Shown here piece by piece: positions 53,661-63,894 of a stretch of DNA of 64,000 nucleotides (positions within the stretch are counted from its first letter, which is position 1; each line of letters starts with the position of its first letter). The notes below the pieces were generated by a model that was given only the letters and a program-made list of their open reading frames with translations, did no database searches and was not told the origin of the DNA. The translations under genes were made by a program, and so were the position numbers. The DNA is taken from the NCBI GenBank assembly GCA_004194705.1, contig SADC01001235.1:5508-69507 (forward strand). The letters are read 5' to 3'. The DNA is from Ditylenchus dipsaci. Its lineage: Eukaryota; Nematoda; Chromadorea; Rhabditida; Anguinidae.

Positions 53661-54683
53661 AAGGTATTCGTACCATTCGGACTATAAAATGTACCCGCCC
53701 CTTTTAAGGTGATTTCTAGGCTTTTTTTAACCAAGTGCAGACGAAAATTTTTACAAAAAAACAATGCTGTCAAAAATTTTATTGAACAACAACAGCATTT
53801 CTAACATTTTAGCTTTGCTTTCCCCTGTTTTTTTGAAAAACGCATTTCTTCCCTGTGTTATTTTGAATGTGATCATGTTTAAGGTGATCACGTTAGCCAT
53901 AATTACCTTGCTGCCTATAATCGCAATATGTCGGGGTAGCTCGCACAGGTTTGACCCACCTAGAAAAGAGGGCACTTGTTCACTCAAATGGTTGGTAGTG
54001 GGTGGTAAGTGGGGTGGTTCTTTATTTATAATTAACTTTTTCGCTAAGGCAAAGCCTAAGGCGTAGACTAGGTCAGTGCAAAAAAATCAAGACAAGATCA
54101 AACCTTTGTGTCAAAATACACGTCTTACTGGTCATTTGGGGGTATCTAAGTAGTCAGTTACTTTGGTGAAAATGTGCTTTTGAAGCAGGGCCCCGAAGTA
54201 AACAAAAGCCGAAAAGAGTATGTTTTAAGGGTAGGATGGTACAAAATCAAACATGTTTCAGTATTTTTTATTTTAGCTTCCCTTGTAGAATTATATAACT
54301 ATGATAGATAGAGGGGATCAATACATTTTTGAAGAAAAAATAACAAGGGTGAGAAGCTAAAAATGTTGCCCGCAAAGGTCAACAGGGTAATTCAACTTTA
54401 CAAAAAAATCTGAACAATCATTAACTTCTGACTTTATCTCTATGATAGCGCATAGCCATAAATTCTAACTTTAACCTTACACCTTATCAGGTTTATCATT
54501 GAAATTTTAACTTTAATTATTAATTTAACTTTGAAGTTTAATTTTCAAGTTTAACTCTATTATGGTTAATCCCTTTTTTAAATAATTTTTAACATTAACC
54601 CTAACTTTGTATTCGCTAGTAAAAACGGTGCAATTAATTAAATAACATAATAACAAAAATAAACTGACCATCACAAAATAGGG
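53661..54683. other. No gene seen
   Basis: AT-rich sequence; a 100-codon frame at 53,764-54,066 is hydrophobic but lacks splice or family support and has an opposed frame of similar length. 54,440-54,620 is a degenerate TTTAACTTTAA-type stretch. Confidence 0.3.
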
Positions 54684-54779
54684 AAGGGGCGCTTATTAGA
54701 GGGGGTCGCTTATTTTTTGGATGATCTCCAGAGGGGGGGGGTCGCTTATTAGAGGGGGCTTTTTAGAGAAAATACGGTA
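54684..54779. repeat. Family Q, right end only
   Basis: 'gggcgcttattagaggggg' words lead to 'tagagaaaatacggta'. The left end is missing. Confidence 0.6.
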
Positions 54780-54912
54780 TATCATTTGCTAGAGAATTAT
54801 CCGAGCTACAAAATGACATATAATGGGCAAAAAAAGTAATAATTAAATGGGCTTAACGGCGCTGTCAAAATTCGGGTTTTTTTTTATTGGCTCACCCTGT
54901 AGGTTCGATTCC

Positions 54913-55649
54913 CAGTTGCCATTTCTCGCTAACTCGCCACTCTCGGTAACCCGCCACCCCCGAGTGAGCCCCCACTGAGAAAATCTCTCTCGATAACCCG
55001 CCACACCTCAAGTTTTGCTACTATTTAGCTGAAAAAATATCAAAATAAGGTCAAAAATTTGCAATTACAACATGCCGACTTTGAAACTGACAATAAGCCA
55101 TTGGTGACAGAAGAATAATATGATCTTTTACTTGTCTGGCCCGTATTTAAGTTATCGATGAATGAAATCGATGAAACAGCTGTAATAGACGACCACATGC
55201 ACATCGACGACGAAGTGGTTGCGGGTTTTTTATTTTTAGATCAACTATTTAAAGGGAATTGTGAAAGAAGTGACAACAGAAGACAGCCAGATGGTCGAAA
55301 GTGAGAGTATGACCATTAGAGAAGAAGACATTGACTCAATTAAGCCGCCAATCACAAGCATGCATCCGAAAAGCCATAAAAGTTGTTTGTCGCAACACAA
55401 AAAAGAACTTTGTCCATCCGGTCATTCTCATTCACAGTGAGGCCTTGGCAAAGCTTTCCACTAACTCAAAAGCTAATTGATTACTTTGTTGGATTCAAAT
55501 CATAATATTGTTGTTATTTGTCTGAATAAATTGAAAACTTTCGATAAGCCGCCAGTCATGATTTGATAGTCTTTTCTCGCTAACCCGCCACCCCGCTAAC
55601 CGCCACCTAAAGCCGGTCCCTAGGAATGGCGGGTTAGCGAAAGTCGACT
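54913..55649 (+). mobile_element. Decayed Tigger element with transposase relic
   Basis: The right end 'gcgggttagcgaaagtcgactg' followed by TA is a typical Tigger end; the left end 'cagttgccatttctcgctaac' is diverged. 'cgctaacccgccac' repeats lie inside both. On the plus strand near 55,345-55,470 a relic reads 'QACIRKAIKVVCRNTKKN', 'FVHPVILIHSEALAK', alignable by eye to 'IHSDAFDE' near the C-terminus of the 15.5-kb transposase. Stops and frame changes fill the rest. Confidence 0.65.
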
Positions 55650-55794
55650 GTATAAGCAAAAACGGGATTTTTTATGTAATTGAGAGATCACTTTCATAGC
55701 CATTTTGAACATCCTCTTCTGTATCGATTTCCACCGTCGGGATGACTTCAATGCTTTTTTTCATTTCACAGTTAAAAAGGTGTAGGTAAAATGG

Positions 55795-55910
55795 CCTTGG
55801 TGGCGAATAATTAGAGAGTGGCGTATAATTTTTCGATCCACCCTCGGGGTGGCGTATAATTAGAGGGTGGCTGATGATTAGAGAGTGGCTTATAATTAGA
55901 GTGGGTATGG
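55795..55910. repeat. Family Q-like diverged right end
   Basis: 'ggcgaataattagagagtgg' units repeat and end 'attagagtgggtatggta', resembling the family Q right end. Confidence 0.45.
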
Positions 55911-56374
55911 TAATCGTTTTGCCAATGAAACTTTTGCCAATGAGATCTTTTTGCCAATAAGATCACTTCGCCGACCATATGTTTTCGTCAATAGCTTCTT
56001 TTCTCAAGTATTGTTATTCCCTTGTCAGGCAAAGTAACACTCATTCTGTAGCTCATCTCACTGGCTATGAAATGAGTGTAATTTGCCTGACAAAGAAATA
56101 AGAATACTTGGGAAAAGAAGCTATTAGCGAAAAAACACTATTAGCATCTACAGTTAAGCATGCCCCTTTAAAGACTATCGAATGATACCAAGATCTCCCC
56201 AAAATGTCCACAAAAGTGGGATAAATCTCGTTCCGAACAAAAGTTCCAAACAGCGTCACACACTGACACATGCATAATACTACATAGAGATACCTATTAT
56301 AACTAATTTGCTTGTCGCATTTCTTTTCTTATTTTCACTGCTTTAAGTTTTATGAAAGCCAGTGGATTTTTAAA
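55911..56374. other. No gene; short palindrome
   Basis: 'atagcttcttttctcaagtatt' (55,990) is mirrored by 'atacttgggaaaagaagctat' (56,104-56,125), with 'gtcaggcaaagtaacactc' also mirrored. No coding sequence; 56366-56374 is the left target duplication of the next element. Confidence 0.5.
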
Positions 56375-56609
56375 GGACGGTACTTTTAATTAATTTTGGC
56401 CGCAAAATACTTTTTTCTGGCCTCTAATTGCATTTTTCTGGCCGCAAAACACTTTTTTCTGGCCGCAAATTTAAAATGGCCGTGAAAATTTGCGGCCAGA
56501 AAAAAGCAATTAGAGGCCAGAAAAAAATATTTTGCGGCCAAAAAAAGTAATTAGTGGATTTCTAATTTGTGGCTAGAATAAAGTAATTAGCGGCCAAAAA
56601 GTACCGTCC
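56375..56609. mobile_element. MULE-like element with TTTTGGCCGCAAA repeats
   Basis: GGACGGTACTTTT and AAAAAGTACCGTCC are the ends; 'ttttctggccgcaaa' is repeated in both arms. The perfect 9-bp repeat ATTTTTAAA flanks it (56366-56374 and 56610-56618). Confidence 0.87.
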
Positions 56610-56738
56610 ATTTTTAAAAGTGCGATCGTGATTAATTTTTTGCAAGATTTGTAAACTTTAAACCAAATTTCAAGCTATTTCAATAGAAGCTCAATGTCGA
56701 TGTCATATCACGGCGTAAATAAACTGTGAGTATACCCA

Positions 56739-57628
56739 GGGGTGGTAGTAACAATCAACGAATAAAATCCGCGGATTTATCCGCAGCTAAGAATAAATCC
56801 GCGAATATATCCACGGATTTTATCCGCGGAAAAATCTGCGAATAAATATGAGCATGGTTATTTCCACTAAAAGTAAAAAAACTTAAACTAATATTTTTTA
56901 TGTTTTCTTTAAACCAGGAAAATGTTTTATTTAATTTATTCATGTGTTATTTTACAAAATCAGTCGAAAAATATTGCAAAAATCTTTTTTTGCACCATGT
57001 TTTCAAAGAATTTTGCACAACTGTTCTTTTAAATCTGTCTAAAGTTTTTATAATTTCTACAATAAGTCCAACACAGGGATGGAAAAGAATTTTTCTTAAA
57101 AAATTGTACACTTAGAAACCGCAGGAGCTCTTTTTCAAAGTTTTATGTTAAAATCTAGAATATAACTTTCCCCAGATAGATTTGTTTTCGTGATCCTGTT
57201 TTATGATTGCTAAGCATTTCCTCTGTGCTAAAACGATAAATAAACTATTTTTAATGATTTTTGAAGAAAAAATTTAGTGCAGCAAAAATACGACTAAAAG
57301 ACGTCTTTTTAAACAAAACTTCTTTTTTAGCAGTATAGTACACATATTCAAACGTGTTCACGCGTTTTCTGATAGTAATCGATTTTAAATACATGAGAAA
57401 ATATTTTTATCCGCGGATTTATCCCGCTCCCGACCAGGTAAAGGATAATATCCGCGGATACGGATAAATATCCGCGGATATTTGATTGTTACTACGGATT
57501 TTATCCGCGGATATTTATCCTTATCCGCAGATAAATATCTGCGGATTCTTTGATTGTTACTACCGATTATCCGTATCCGCGGAGGATACGGATTTATCCG
57601 CGGATATTTTGATTGTTACTACCACCCC
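56739..57628. mobile_element. Foldback element with ATCCGCGGATA tandem arms
   Basis: 'ggggtggtagtaacaatcaa' and 'ttgattgttactaccacccc' are inverted ends. Repeated 'tccgcggatatttat' words fill both sides, and 'gattgttactac' recurs three times at the right. No clear target duplication. The unit is its own reverse complement. Confidence 0.75.
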
Positions 57629-58554
57629 ATGTGAAGGGGCGCTTATGCACTTCGGGAAGGGGGGGGGAGGCGTGCTGGGAGGGGATTAGGCGCATTTTAT
57701 ATTGATTTAAGAAAGGTATTTAAACATCTCCTAAGTAACTTTTTTACTTTACACTTTCATTTACACTTTCATGAATGAACGGCTGTACCTCATTTCGTAA
57801 CAGGTTCATTTGGTAACAGGTTCATTTGGTAACAGGTTCATTTGGTAACAGGTTCATTTGGTAACAGGTTCATTTGGTAACAGGTTCAGTTAGTAACATT
57901 TTTTTCGTAACGCAAGATTTCGTAACAGATTCGTTTCGTAACAATTTTTTTCGTAACACAAGATTTCGTAACAAACATTTTCGTAACAGTGATTTCAAGG
58001 CTACTACCTAATTCAATTTGGTCTAATTTACAACTTTTTCAAACAACAGGGGGACCAAGGCAGTTTTTTTAGGTTTTTTGAAATTTTTTATTTTGTGTCC
58101 AAACACCAAAACCATCGCAAACCGACCCAAATACCCTCAAACTGCCTTAATAGTCCCAAACCTAACCCAAACATGAAAAATAAAAATTTCTTTAAAATGA
58201 AAAATAAACCATTTTTTCCAACTTAAAATTGTGTGAGGAATTGGGTTTATTGAGTCCAAAATTGCGATTTTACACACTCCAACTTCAAGGTACCACCTGG
58301 TCAGGTGGATATCCACCTGGATGGCCTAAAAATAAAAAAGGTAATTTAAATAAAAAAAATCCATTTTTCCAAACTAAAAAAATTGGGAGGAATTGGGCTT
58401 GTTAAGACCAAAACTGCGATTTCACCTACTCAACCCAAACCTGGGGCGGCTACCACCTGGACAGGTTGATATCCAGGTAACTCCAGAGTAGGGCTACATT
58501 CACCCAAATGACCTGAAAAATCAAATGCTTGCTTTTATATCTGAAATTATATTA

Positions 58555-58620
58555 AAATAAGGAATGCGCCCAGGTGAATTCGAACCAGCAACCTAAATCA
58601 ACCTTAGAATTACTAACACC
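58555..58620 (-). repeat. tRNA-like B-box fragment (SINE-like)
   Basis: Minus strand 'gctggttcgaattcacctgggcgc' carries a canonical B-box. The plus strand at 58,905-58,950 has the same text ('gctggttcgaatccacctgggcgc'), and 59,010-59,030 a third. Together they flank the family P copy. Confidence 0.5.
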
Positions 58621-58624
58621 CCAT

Positions 58625-58865
58625 CATGCAGTGTGACCAAACCAAGTGGTCGTCCACTTAAATCAAAATTTTTTTTTCACGTTTTCGGGTTCCAAAACAA
58701 ATTTTCTGCACTAATTCGAGCATCCTGAAGATGGTTTGACAGTGGTAAATCACGTTTTACCGAGAAATTTTGAGTTATTGCTAACGATTGATTTTGATAA
58801 ATCAACAATTAGCAATAACTTAAAAATTTGATCCAAGTGGACGACCACTTGGTTTGGTTCGTCCC
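58625..58865. repeat. Family P element nested in the 57.8-59.5 kb element
   Basis: 'accaagtggtcgtccactta' and 'aagtggacgaccacttggtt' form the outer ends; the centre 'ttgctaacgattgattttg' is mirrored. Confidence 0.8.
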
Positions 58866-60719
58866 TCTGGATGTCCCTCGGGTGGAGTTCTGAGCGATTA
58901 TAAGTGGTGATGTAGAGCTTGCTGGTTCGAATCCACCTGGGCGCATACTTTTGATTTTATTATAATTTTGAGTGTTTGAGTGGTGTAGAGGTCCATATAC
59001 TCACCACCAAGGTTGCTGGTTCGAACCCCTCTGGATGCAATCAGTCCCGGTACTGGTCACTAGGTGCTTAACGGGGTTCGGAGAGCGTGAGGTGCTTTTA
59101 GATGCTTTGGGATGATTTGGGGTGGTTTCAGCAATTTGGGACGTTTTGGGGTAAATTACGGATGGCTTAAGTAATTTGGGATGGTTCGGACACAATCTGA
59201 AAATTTTCGAAAAAAAACTAAAAAAACTGGCTCGGTCCCCCTGTTGTTTGAAAAAAGTTGTGAATTAGATTAAATCAAATTAGGTAAAGTCTTAGTATCA
59301 CTGTTACGAAAATGTTTGTTACGAAACCTCGCATTACGAAAAAATTTGTTACAAAATCTCGCGTTACAAAACCATTTGTTACGAAATTAGCTCATTACGA
59401 AATGAACCTGTTACCAAAATGAACCTGTTACCAAATGTACTTGTTACCAAATGAACCTGTTACGAAATGGCGCGTTACGAAATGAGGTACAGCCGAATGA
59501 ACAATCGATTTTTGGAAAAAAATTTCAACCAAAATTTAAGTTTTTACTTTGGGGACCAAGACGAATCAAGATTTTGGTCAATTTTGATCAAATTTTTTTC
59601 CTTTAATTAATTTTTATGTAGGAAAGTGTCATAAAATAGCTCATTTATCGTTTTTAGCTAATAAAATTACTCATGAGACGTTTCAACACTGTTCTCAGAT
59701 ATGTATATGAAATGCAAATGACATCAAAAAAGGCATAAAATGATTTGATTTGCTAAAAACCTGAAATATGCCACGAAAACCCTGAAATATGCCACGAAAA
59801 GCGAAATTGATATTAAATTGATATTTTGCGTTGGTTTTTTTAAACTTTAATAGTATCGTGTAGCCCAGAATCTCAGTTTTCCAAGAAGCTATCGAACTTT
59901 ACCGAATTATTTAAAAAAAATAGCTATTCGAAGGTTTTAAAGGACCATACTTGTTAATGCAAATGAGAATTTGACAAATTCAAATGCGCGGGACACTATT
60001 CTTTTATCTCTCACTGTACTCTTTTGAGTCACTCGAAACAACTCCAAAGAGTAGAGTGCGAGACGAAAGAGAAGTGCCCCGCGCTCATTTGAATTTGTCA
60101 AATTCTCATTTGCATCAACAAGTATGGTCCTTTAATGAAGTAACAAAAACAAAAAAGTTACTTCAATCAAACCCCTAAATTCTATCACTTTTTAAATGAT
60201 TCAGTGGAGTTTGATAGCTCATCAGGAAGCTGAGATTCAGAACTACACGATGAAAAAAAATGTCAAAAAATCAAAAAAAAAACTTTGTAAAATTTAAGGT
60301 TGAAGTTTTTTCGTGGCATATTTCAGTTTTTCGTGGCATTTTTCAGGTTTTTAGCAAACAAATCAGGGGTACATGACACTTCTGTCCGGACATTTCTGTC
60401 CCGACACTTCTGTCCCGACAGTTCTGTCCCGGACACTTCTGTCCCGACAGTTCTGTCCGGACAGTTCTGTCCCGACACTTCTCCCGACACTTCTGTCCCG
60501 GACATTTCTGTCCCGACACTTCTGTCCCATTTCCAAATTTACTTATAATTTGCATATTAACCAAAATTTCAGTTTTAAATCTGAAAAACCATCATCCAGG
60601 ATTGTTTTTATTGTGTGTATGAGTAAAACAATGTTACAATAATAAACTAGAAAAGCGCCAGTTGCATTCGCGCATCTCCACACACTAAATCCTGACTTTA
60701 AGGTTGCATAAAAGCTTTC

Positions 60720-61265
60720 CTTACATCACTTTCTAAGTAACACTACCTAGGTATCATACATAATTACCACTATCTGAGTGCAATCACCTTGGTACCTCGC
60801 CTGAATACCCCTTCTAGTTCTCCTCCATCTTGATAGCATCCACTTAGATACCCGCTCCAGAGTATACCTCATCTGGGTATACCCTCCTGAGGATCCCTTC
60901 TGAATATTCTTCCTGAGTACCATCAACTGGAGCGCTTTCTTAAATATCACCACGTAGTTACCTCATCCTGGACGCCACACCTCACCTAGGTACCCCTTCT
61001 GGGTACCGTATTTCCTCTAATAAGCGCCCCGCTCAATAAGCGCCCCCCCCCTATTTTTTGACTAAAATTTGGATTAAGGCCATTCTGATGACAATTTCAA
61101 AATTTTAGGGGTTTGAAAAATAAGCGCCCCGGGCGCTTATTAGAGGAAATACGGTATTCCTCTTGGATGCCACCACCTTAATACCTCCTTCTGGTGTCTC
61201 CTGCTTACCCTTCCTATGTGTCCCACTCTGGCTACTTTTCAATAGGTGTCCTTGGTTGTTATCAC
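60720..61265. repeat. Degenerate ACC(A/T)CCTGGGTA minisatellite
   Basis: 'atagcatccacttagatacccgc', 'ctcatctgggtataccctcctg' and similar 14-16 bp units repeat, interrupted by the family Q element at 61004-61156. Confidence 0.55.
61004..61156. mobile_element. Family Q short element
   Basis: TACCGTATTTCCTCTAATAA and its reverse complement bound 153 bp with TA borders; 'taagcgccccgctcaataag' lies inside. The shortest two-ended copy in the window. Confidence 0.85.
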
Positions 61266-61499
61266 TTAGATTTCCCGCAGGTTTCAAACTTAAATTTAGG
61301 ATAATATGCAAATTTTAAGTAAATTTGGAAATGGGACAGAACTGTCGGGACAGAAGTGTCGGGACAGAAATGTCCGGGACAGAAGTGTCCGGATCCCCAA
61401 ATCAGTTATAGATAGCCATCAAAAAAACTATTTTACGGAAAAAATCTCAATCCAAACTTTGTTGTCTCGAGTGGAATTCAAAACTTGATAGTTTTTTTT

Positions 61500-62220
61500 G
61501 GGATAAAACGGAAAGGCTCACCCTGAGACTGGCATTAATTTTTCTGATATCAATTGATTCTGGCAAAAATTAATTCTGGCAAAAATTCAAACTGACAATA
61601 ATTTGTCTTGACCAGATTTTTTTCGAATAAATTTGTTTGGTAGTTAAATGTTCATGCAAAATTTTTTTCGATTTATATTAAACTGTAAATAATTGGAAAT
61701 TAGGTTTGATAGGACCGAAATTACGATTTCAGCAACCTGAACCCGAAATATTTGGGTAGGTACTACTTGGATAGGATATCCTTCTCGTGGACCGGGAAAT
61801 CAAATTTTAAAATCAAAAAATAAATCATTTTATCATATGTAAAATCCTGTGGGAAATCGATTTTGTTAAGCCCAAAAGTGCGATTTCACTTAACCGAGCC
61901 CCGAAATCCAGGGTAGGTACCACCTGGTCAGGTGATATCCACATGGATGGCCTAAAAATAAAATTTTTTAAAAATTAAAATATAAACACTTTTCTTTATT
62001 CAAAATTGTGTGGGTAATTGGGTTTGTTAAGACCAAAAGTGTGATTTTATCGACCCAGACCCAAACCCGAAATGGGTACCTTCTGGTCAGATGGATATCT
62101 ATTTACATGAGTTAACCGAATTGATCCACACCGAATTGGTCCAAACACGAACTGGCCCACACATGAATTGATCCACATTTTTCAAATTTGTGCATTTTTA
62201 ACAATTTTGCAGGAATTTAA
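61500..62220. other. No gene; diverged ACCTGGTCAGGTGGATATCC repeat
   Basis: 'gtaccacctggtcaggtgatatccac' and 'aattgggtttgttaagacc' blocks recur at about 130-170 bp spacing (61,690, 61,850, 62,000) and again at 58.2-58.5 and 63.2-63.5 kb. No coding sequence. Confidence 0.5.
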
Positions 62221-62224
62221 TTTT

Positions 62225-62553
62225 TTTGAACAACCAAACCAAGTGGTCGTCCACTTGGATCAAAATTTTTTTCACGTTTTTCATGTTCCAAAACCTATTT
62301 TCTGAACTAATTCGGGCATGCTGAAGATGGTTTGATAGTAGTAAAATGCCGTGTTCTCGGGTATTTTTTTTTTGGGCATTATTTTCACCAAAATAAATTT
62401 TTGCCAAAACTAAAAACATACCCGACAAAACGGAATTTTACTGCTATCAAACCATCTTCAGCATGCCTGAATTAGTTCCGAAAATAGGTTTTGGAACATG
62501 AAAAACGTGAAAAAAATTTTTGATCCAGGTGGACGACCACTTGGTTTAGCTGG
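62225..62553. mobile_element. Family P element, complete
   Basis: 'ccaaaccaagtggtcgtcca' and 'ggacgaccacttggttta' form the ends; 'catgctgaagatggtttgatag' is mirrored by 'ctatcaaaccatcttcagcatg'. No clear target duplication; class uncertain. Confidence 0.8.
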
Positions 62554-62869
62554 TACGTGGATCATGCAGTAGAACTGAGGTTGGGTCATAGAAAAACATT
62601 CAAAATGATGGTAGTTCTTCACAAGACAAAAATATTACTACCTTTGGGGTATTATTACTACCTTGGGGGTCTGAGTGGGTGAAACCGGGGTTTTGGTCCT
62701 AACAAACCCAATTAGTAACACGATTTAACGTATGATAGAACGATTTGTTTTAGAATCTGACTCAACTTTTTTCAGGTCATCCAGGTCCAAAAGAAGCCAA
62801 ATTTAACACAAAACCATTTTTCACTAGAATCTTTAATTTCGAAACATTTTCCGACAATATAAAGCTGGG

Positions 62870-63000
62870 AACCCAATGGAGCCGCACCTCCGCACTCCGC
62901 ACTCCCGCGCAAATCTTCACTCCGCGGTGCGGCGCCAGCGTGTACACAATCAGGCGACACATTTTGGAGCCGCACTCCGCGCTCTTTCATTCTGAGTGAG
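62870..63000. repeat. GC-rich CCGCACTCCGC repeats
   Basis: 'tggagccgcacctccgcactccgc' and 'ttggagccgcactccgcgc' repeat around 'ccgcggtgcggcgccagcg'. Sharp GC rise typical of the foldback elements here. The 86-codon frame across it is not supported. Confidence 0.5.
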
Positions 63001-63499
63001 GCGATTTTTTTATTCTTAGTGTGGCGCATCATCGTTGTTTCATTTTCTTATGCTCTTTTCGGCGCTCAAGTTTTTTTGAGGCGCTCAAATTAATTTTTAC
63101 AACTTTCGCTTGTGGATCCTAACTGAAACTTTTAAAGACTAAAGCTTACGATCTACAAATTTTCGGAAAATTGGAAATTTTCAAAGTAACACAGAAAACC
63201 ACCCTATCTCACCTGAAATCATGTGCTGAACACCGTTTGTTAATACCAAAATAGTGATTTCACTAGCCACAACACCTATAATGGGATAGATACTTATTCT
63301 GAGGAGCATCTGCCTACAAATCCCGAAAATATCAGTTTTATATGGATTGTAAACCATGATTTCTCACCCAAAATTTTACGCTGAACATGGTTTGACAATA
63401 TCAAAACTGTAATTTTGGTGACTCAAACTATGAAACCTAGGATATGTACCCATGGTTCAGGTGGATATCCAGCTGGATGGCCTAAAAATGAAATTTAGT
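63001..63499. other. No gene; copies of the 61.5-62.2 kb repeat
   Basis: 'cacctgaaatcatgtgctgaacaccg' and 'cccatggttcaggtggatatccagc' match the diverged repeat described at 61.5-62.2 kb. Confidence 0.4.
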
Positions 63500-63504
63500 C
63501 AACC

Positions 63505-63805
63505 TTTTTTTTACGTTTTTCATGGTTCAAAACTGTTTTCTGGACTAATTAGGACATGCTGAAGATGGTTTGATAGTGATAAAATGTCGTTTTGTAAGGT
63601 ATTTTTTAAATTATAGGCAATAATTAATTCGCTAAAATCAATTATTGCCTGAAACTCAAAAAATACTCGAGAAAACGGTATTTTACCTCTATCAAACCAT
63701 CTTCAGCGTGCCCGAATCAGTCCAGAAAACAGGTTTTGGAACCCAAAAACGTGAAAAAAAAATTTTGATCCAAGTGGTCGACTACTTGGTTTTAATGGTC
63801 CAGAC
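63505..63805. repeat. Family P element, left terminus lost
   Basis: The right end 'ccaagtggtcgactacttgg' and the mirrored 'catgctgaagatggtttgatag' / 'ctatcaaaccatcttcagcgtg' are present; the left outer motif is missing. Confidence 0.7.
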
Positions 63806-63894
63806 TCTAGAGAAAGGGCCAGATGGTTACCCTGCTGACCATGAGTTTCACTGGTCTTTTACAGAATAGTTTATAATTGTTATTCAAAAAAATA

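Larger units (their letters stand above)
57781..59494. mobile_element. MULE-like element with GTAACAGGTTCATTTG tandem ends
   Basis: GGCTGTACCTCATTTCGTAA and its reverse complement bound 1,714 bp. Five 'ggtaacaggttcattt' units and 'cgtaacaagatttcg'-type units fill the left end, with mirror units at 59.30-59.49 kb. The perfect 8-bp repeat GAATGAAC flanks it (57773-57780 and 59495-59502). The interior holds a family P copy and tRNA-like fragments but no transposase. Confidence 0.88.
60367..61397. mobile_element. MULE-like element with GACACTTCTGTCCC tandem ends
   Basis: Left GGGTACATGACACTTCTGTCC-type start and right, in reverse complement, GGGATCCGGACACTTCTGTC. 'ccgacacttctgtcccgg' units fill both ends. 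The perfect 8-bp repeat CAAATCAG flanks it (60359-60366 and 61398-61405). The interior contains a CACCTGGGTA-type tandem repeat and a family Q element. Confidence 0.87.
59741..61440. repeat. CCACGAAAA foldback element split by a nested element
   Basis: The left arm 'gatttgctaaaaacctgaaat' with 'atgccacgaaaa' and the right arm 'ttcgtggcat...ggtttttagcaaac' (60,305-60,360) are mirrored. The inner 'aatgagaatttgacaaattc' is mirrored around 60,030. The terminal 'caaatcag' is continued after the nested element at 61,398. Same family as 43.06-43.83 kb. Confidence 0.65.

Noticed and set aside
53764..54066. 100-codon hydrophobic frame resembling a membrane protein
   Set aside because: No start context, splice support or conserved motif, and an antisense frame of comparable length overlaps it.
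56739..57628. Target duplication for the ATCCGCGGATA element
   Set aside because: Flanking 8-10 mers were compared by eye and do not match, so the superfamily is left open.
60300..60642. Frames rich in Ser/Val/Pro ('SVPTVLSGQF')
   Set aside because: Products of the CCCGACACTTCTGTC tandem ends, also open on the other strand.
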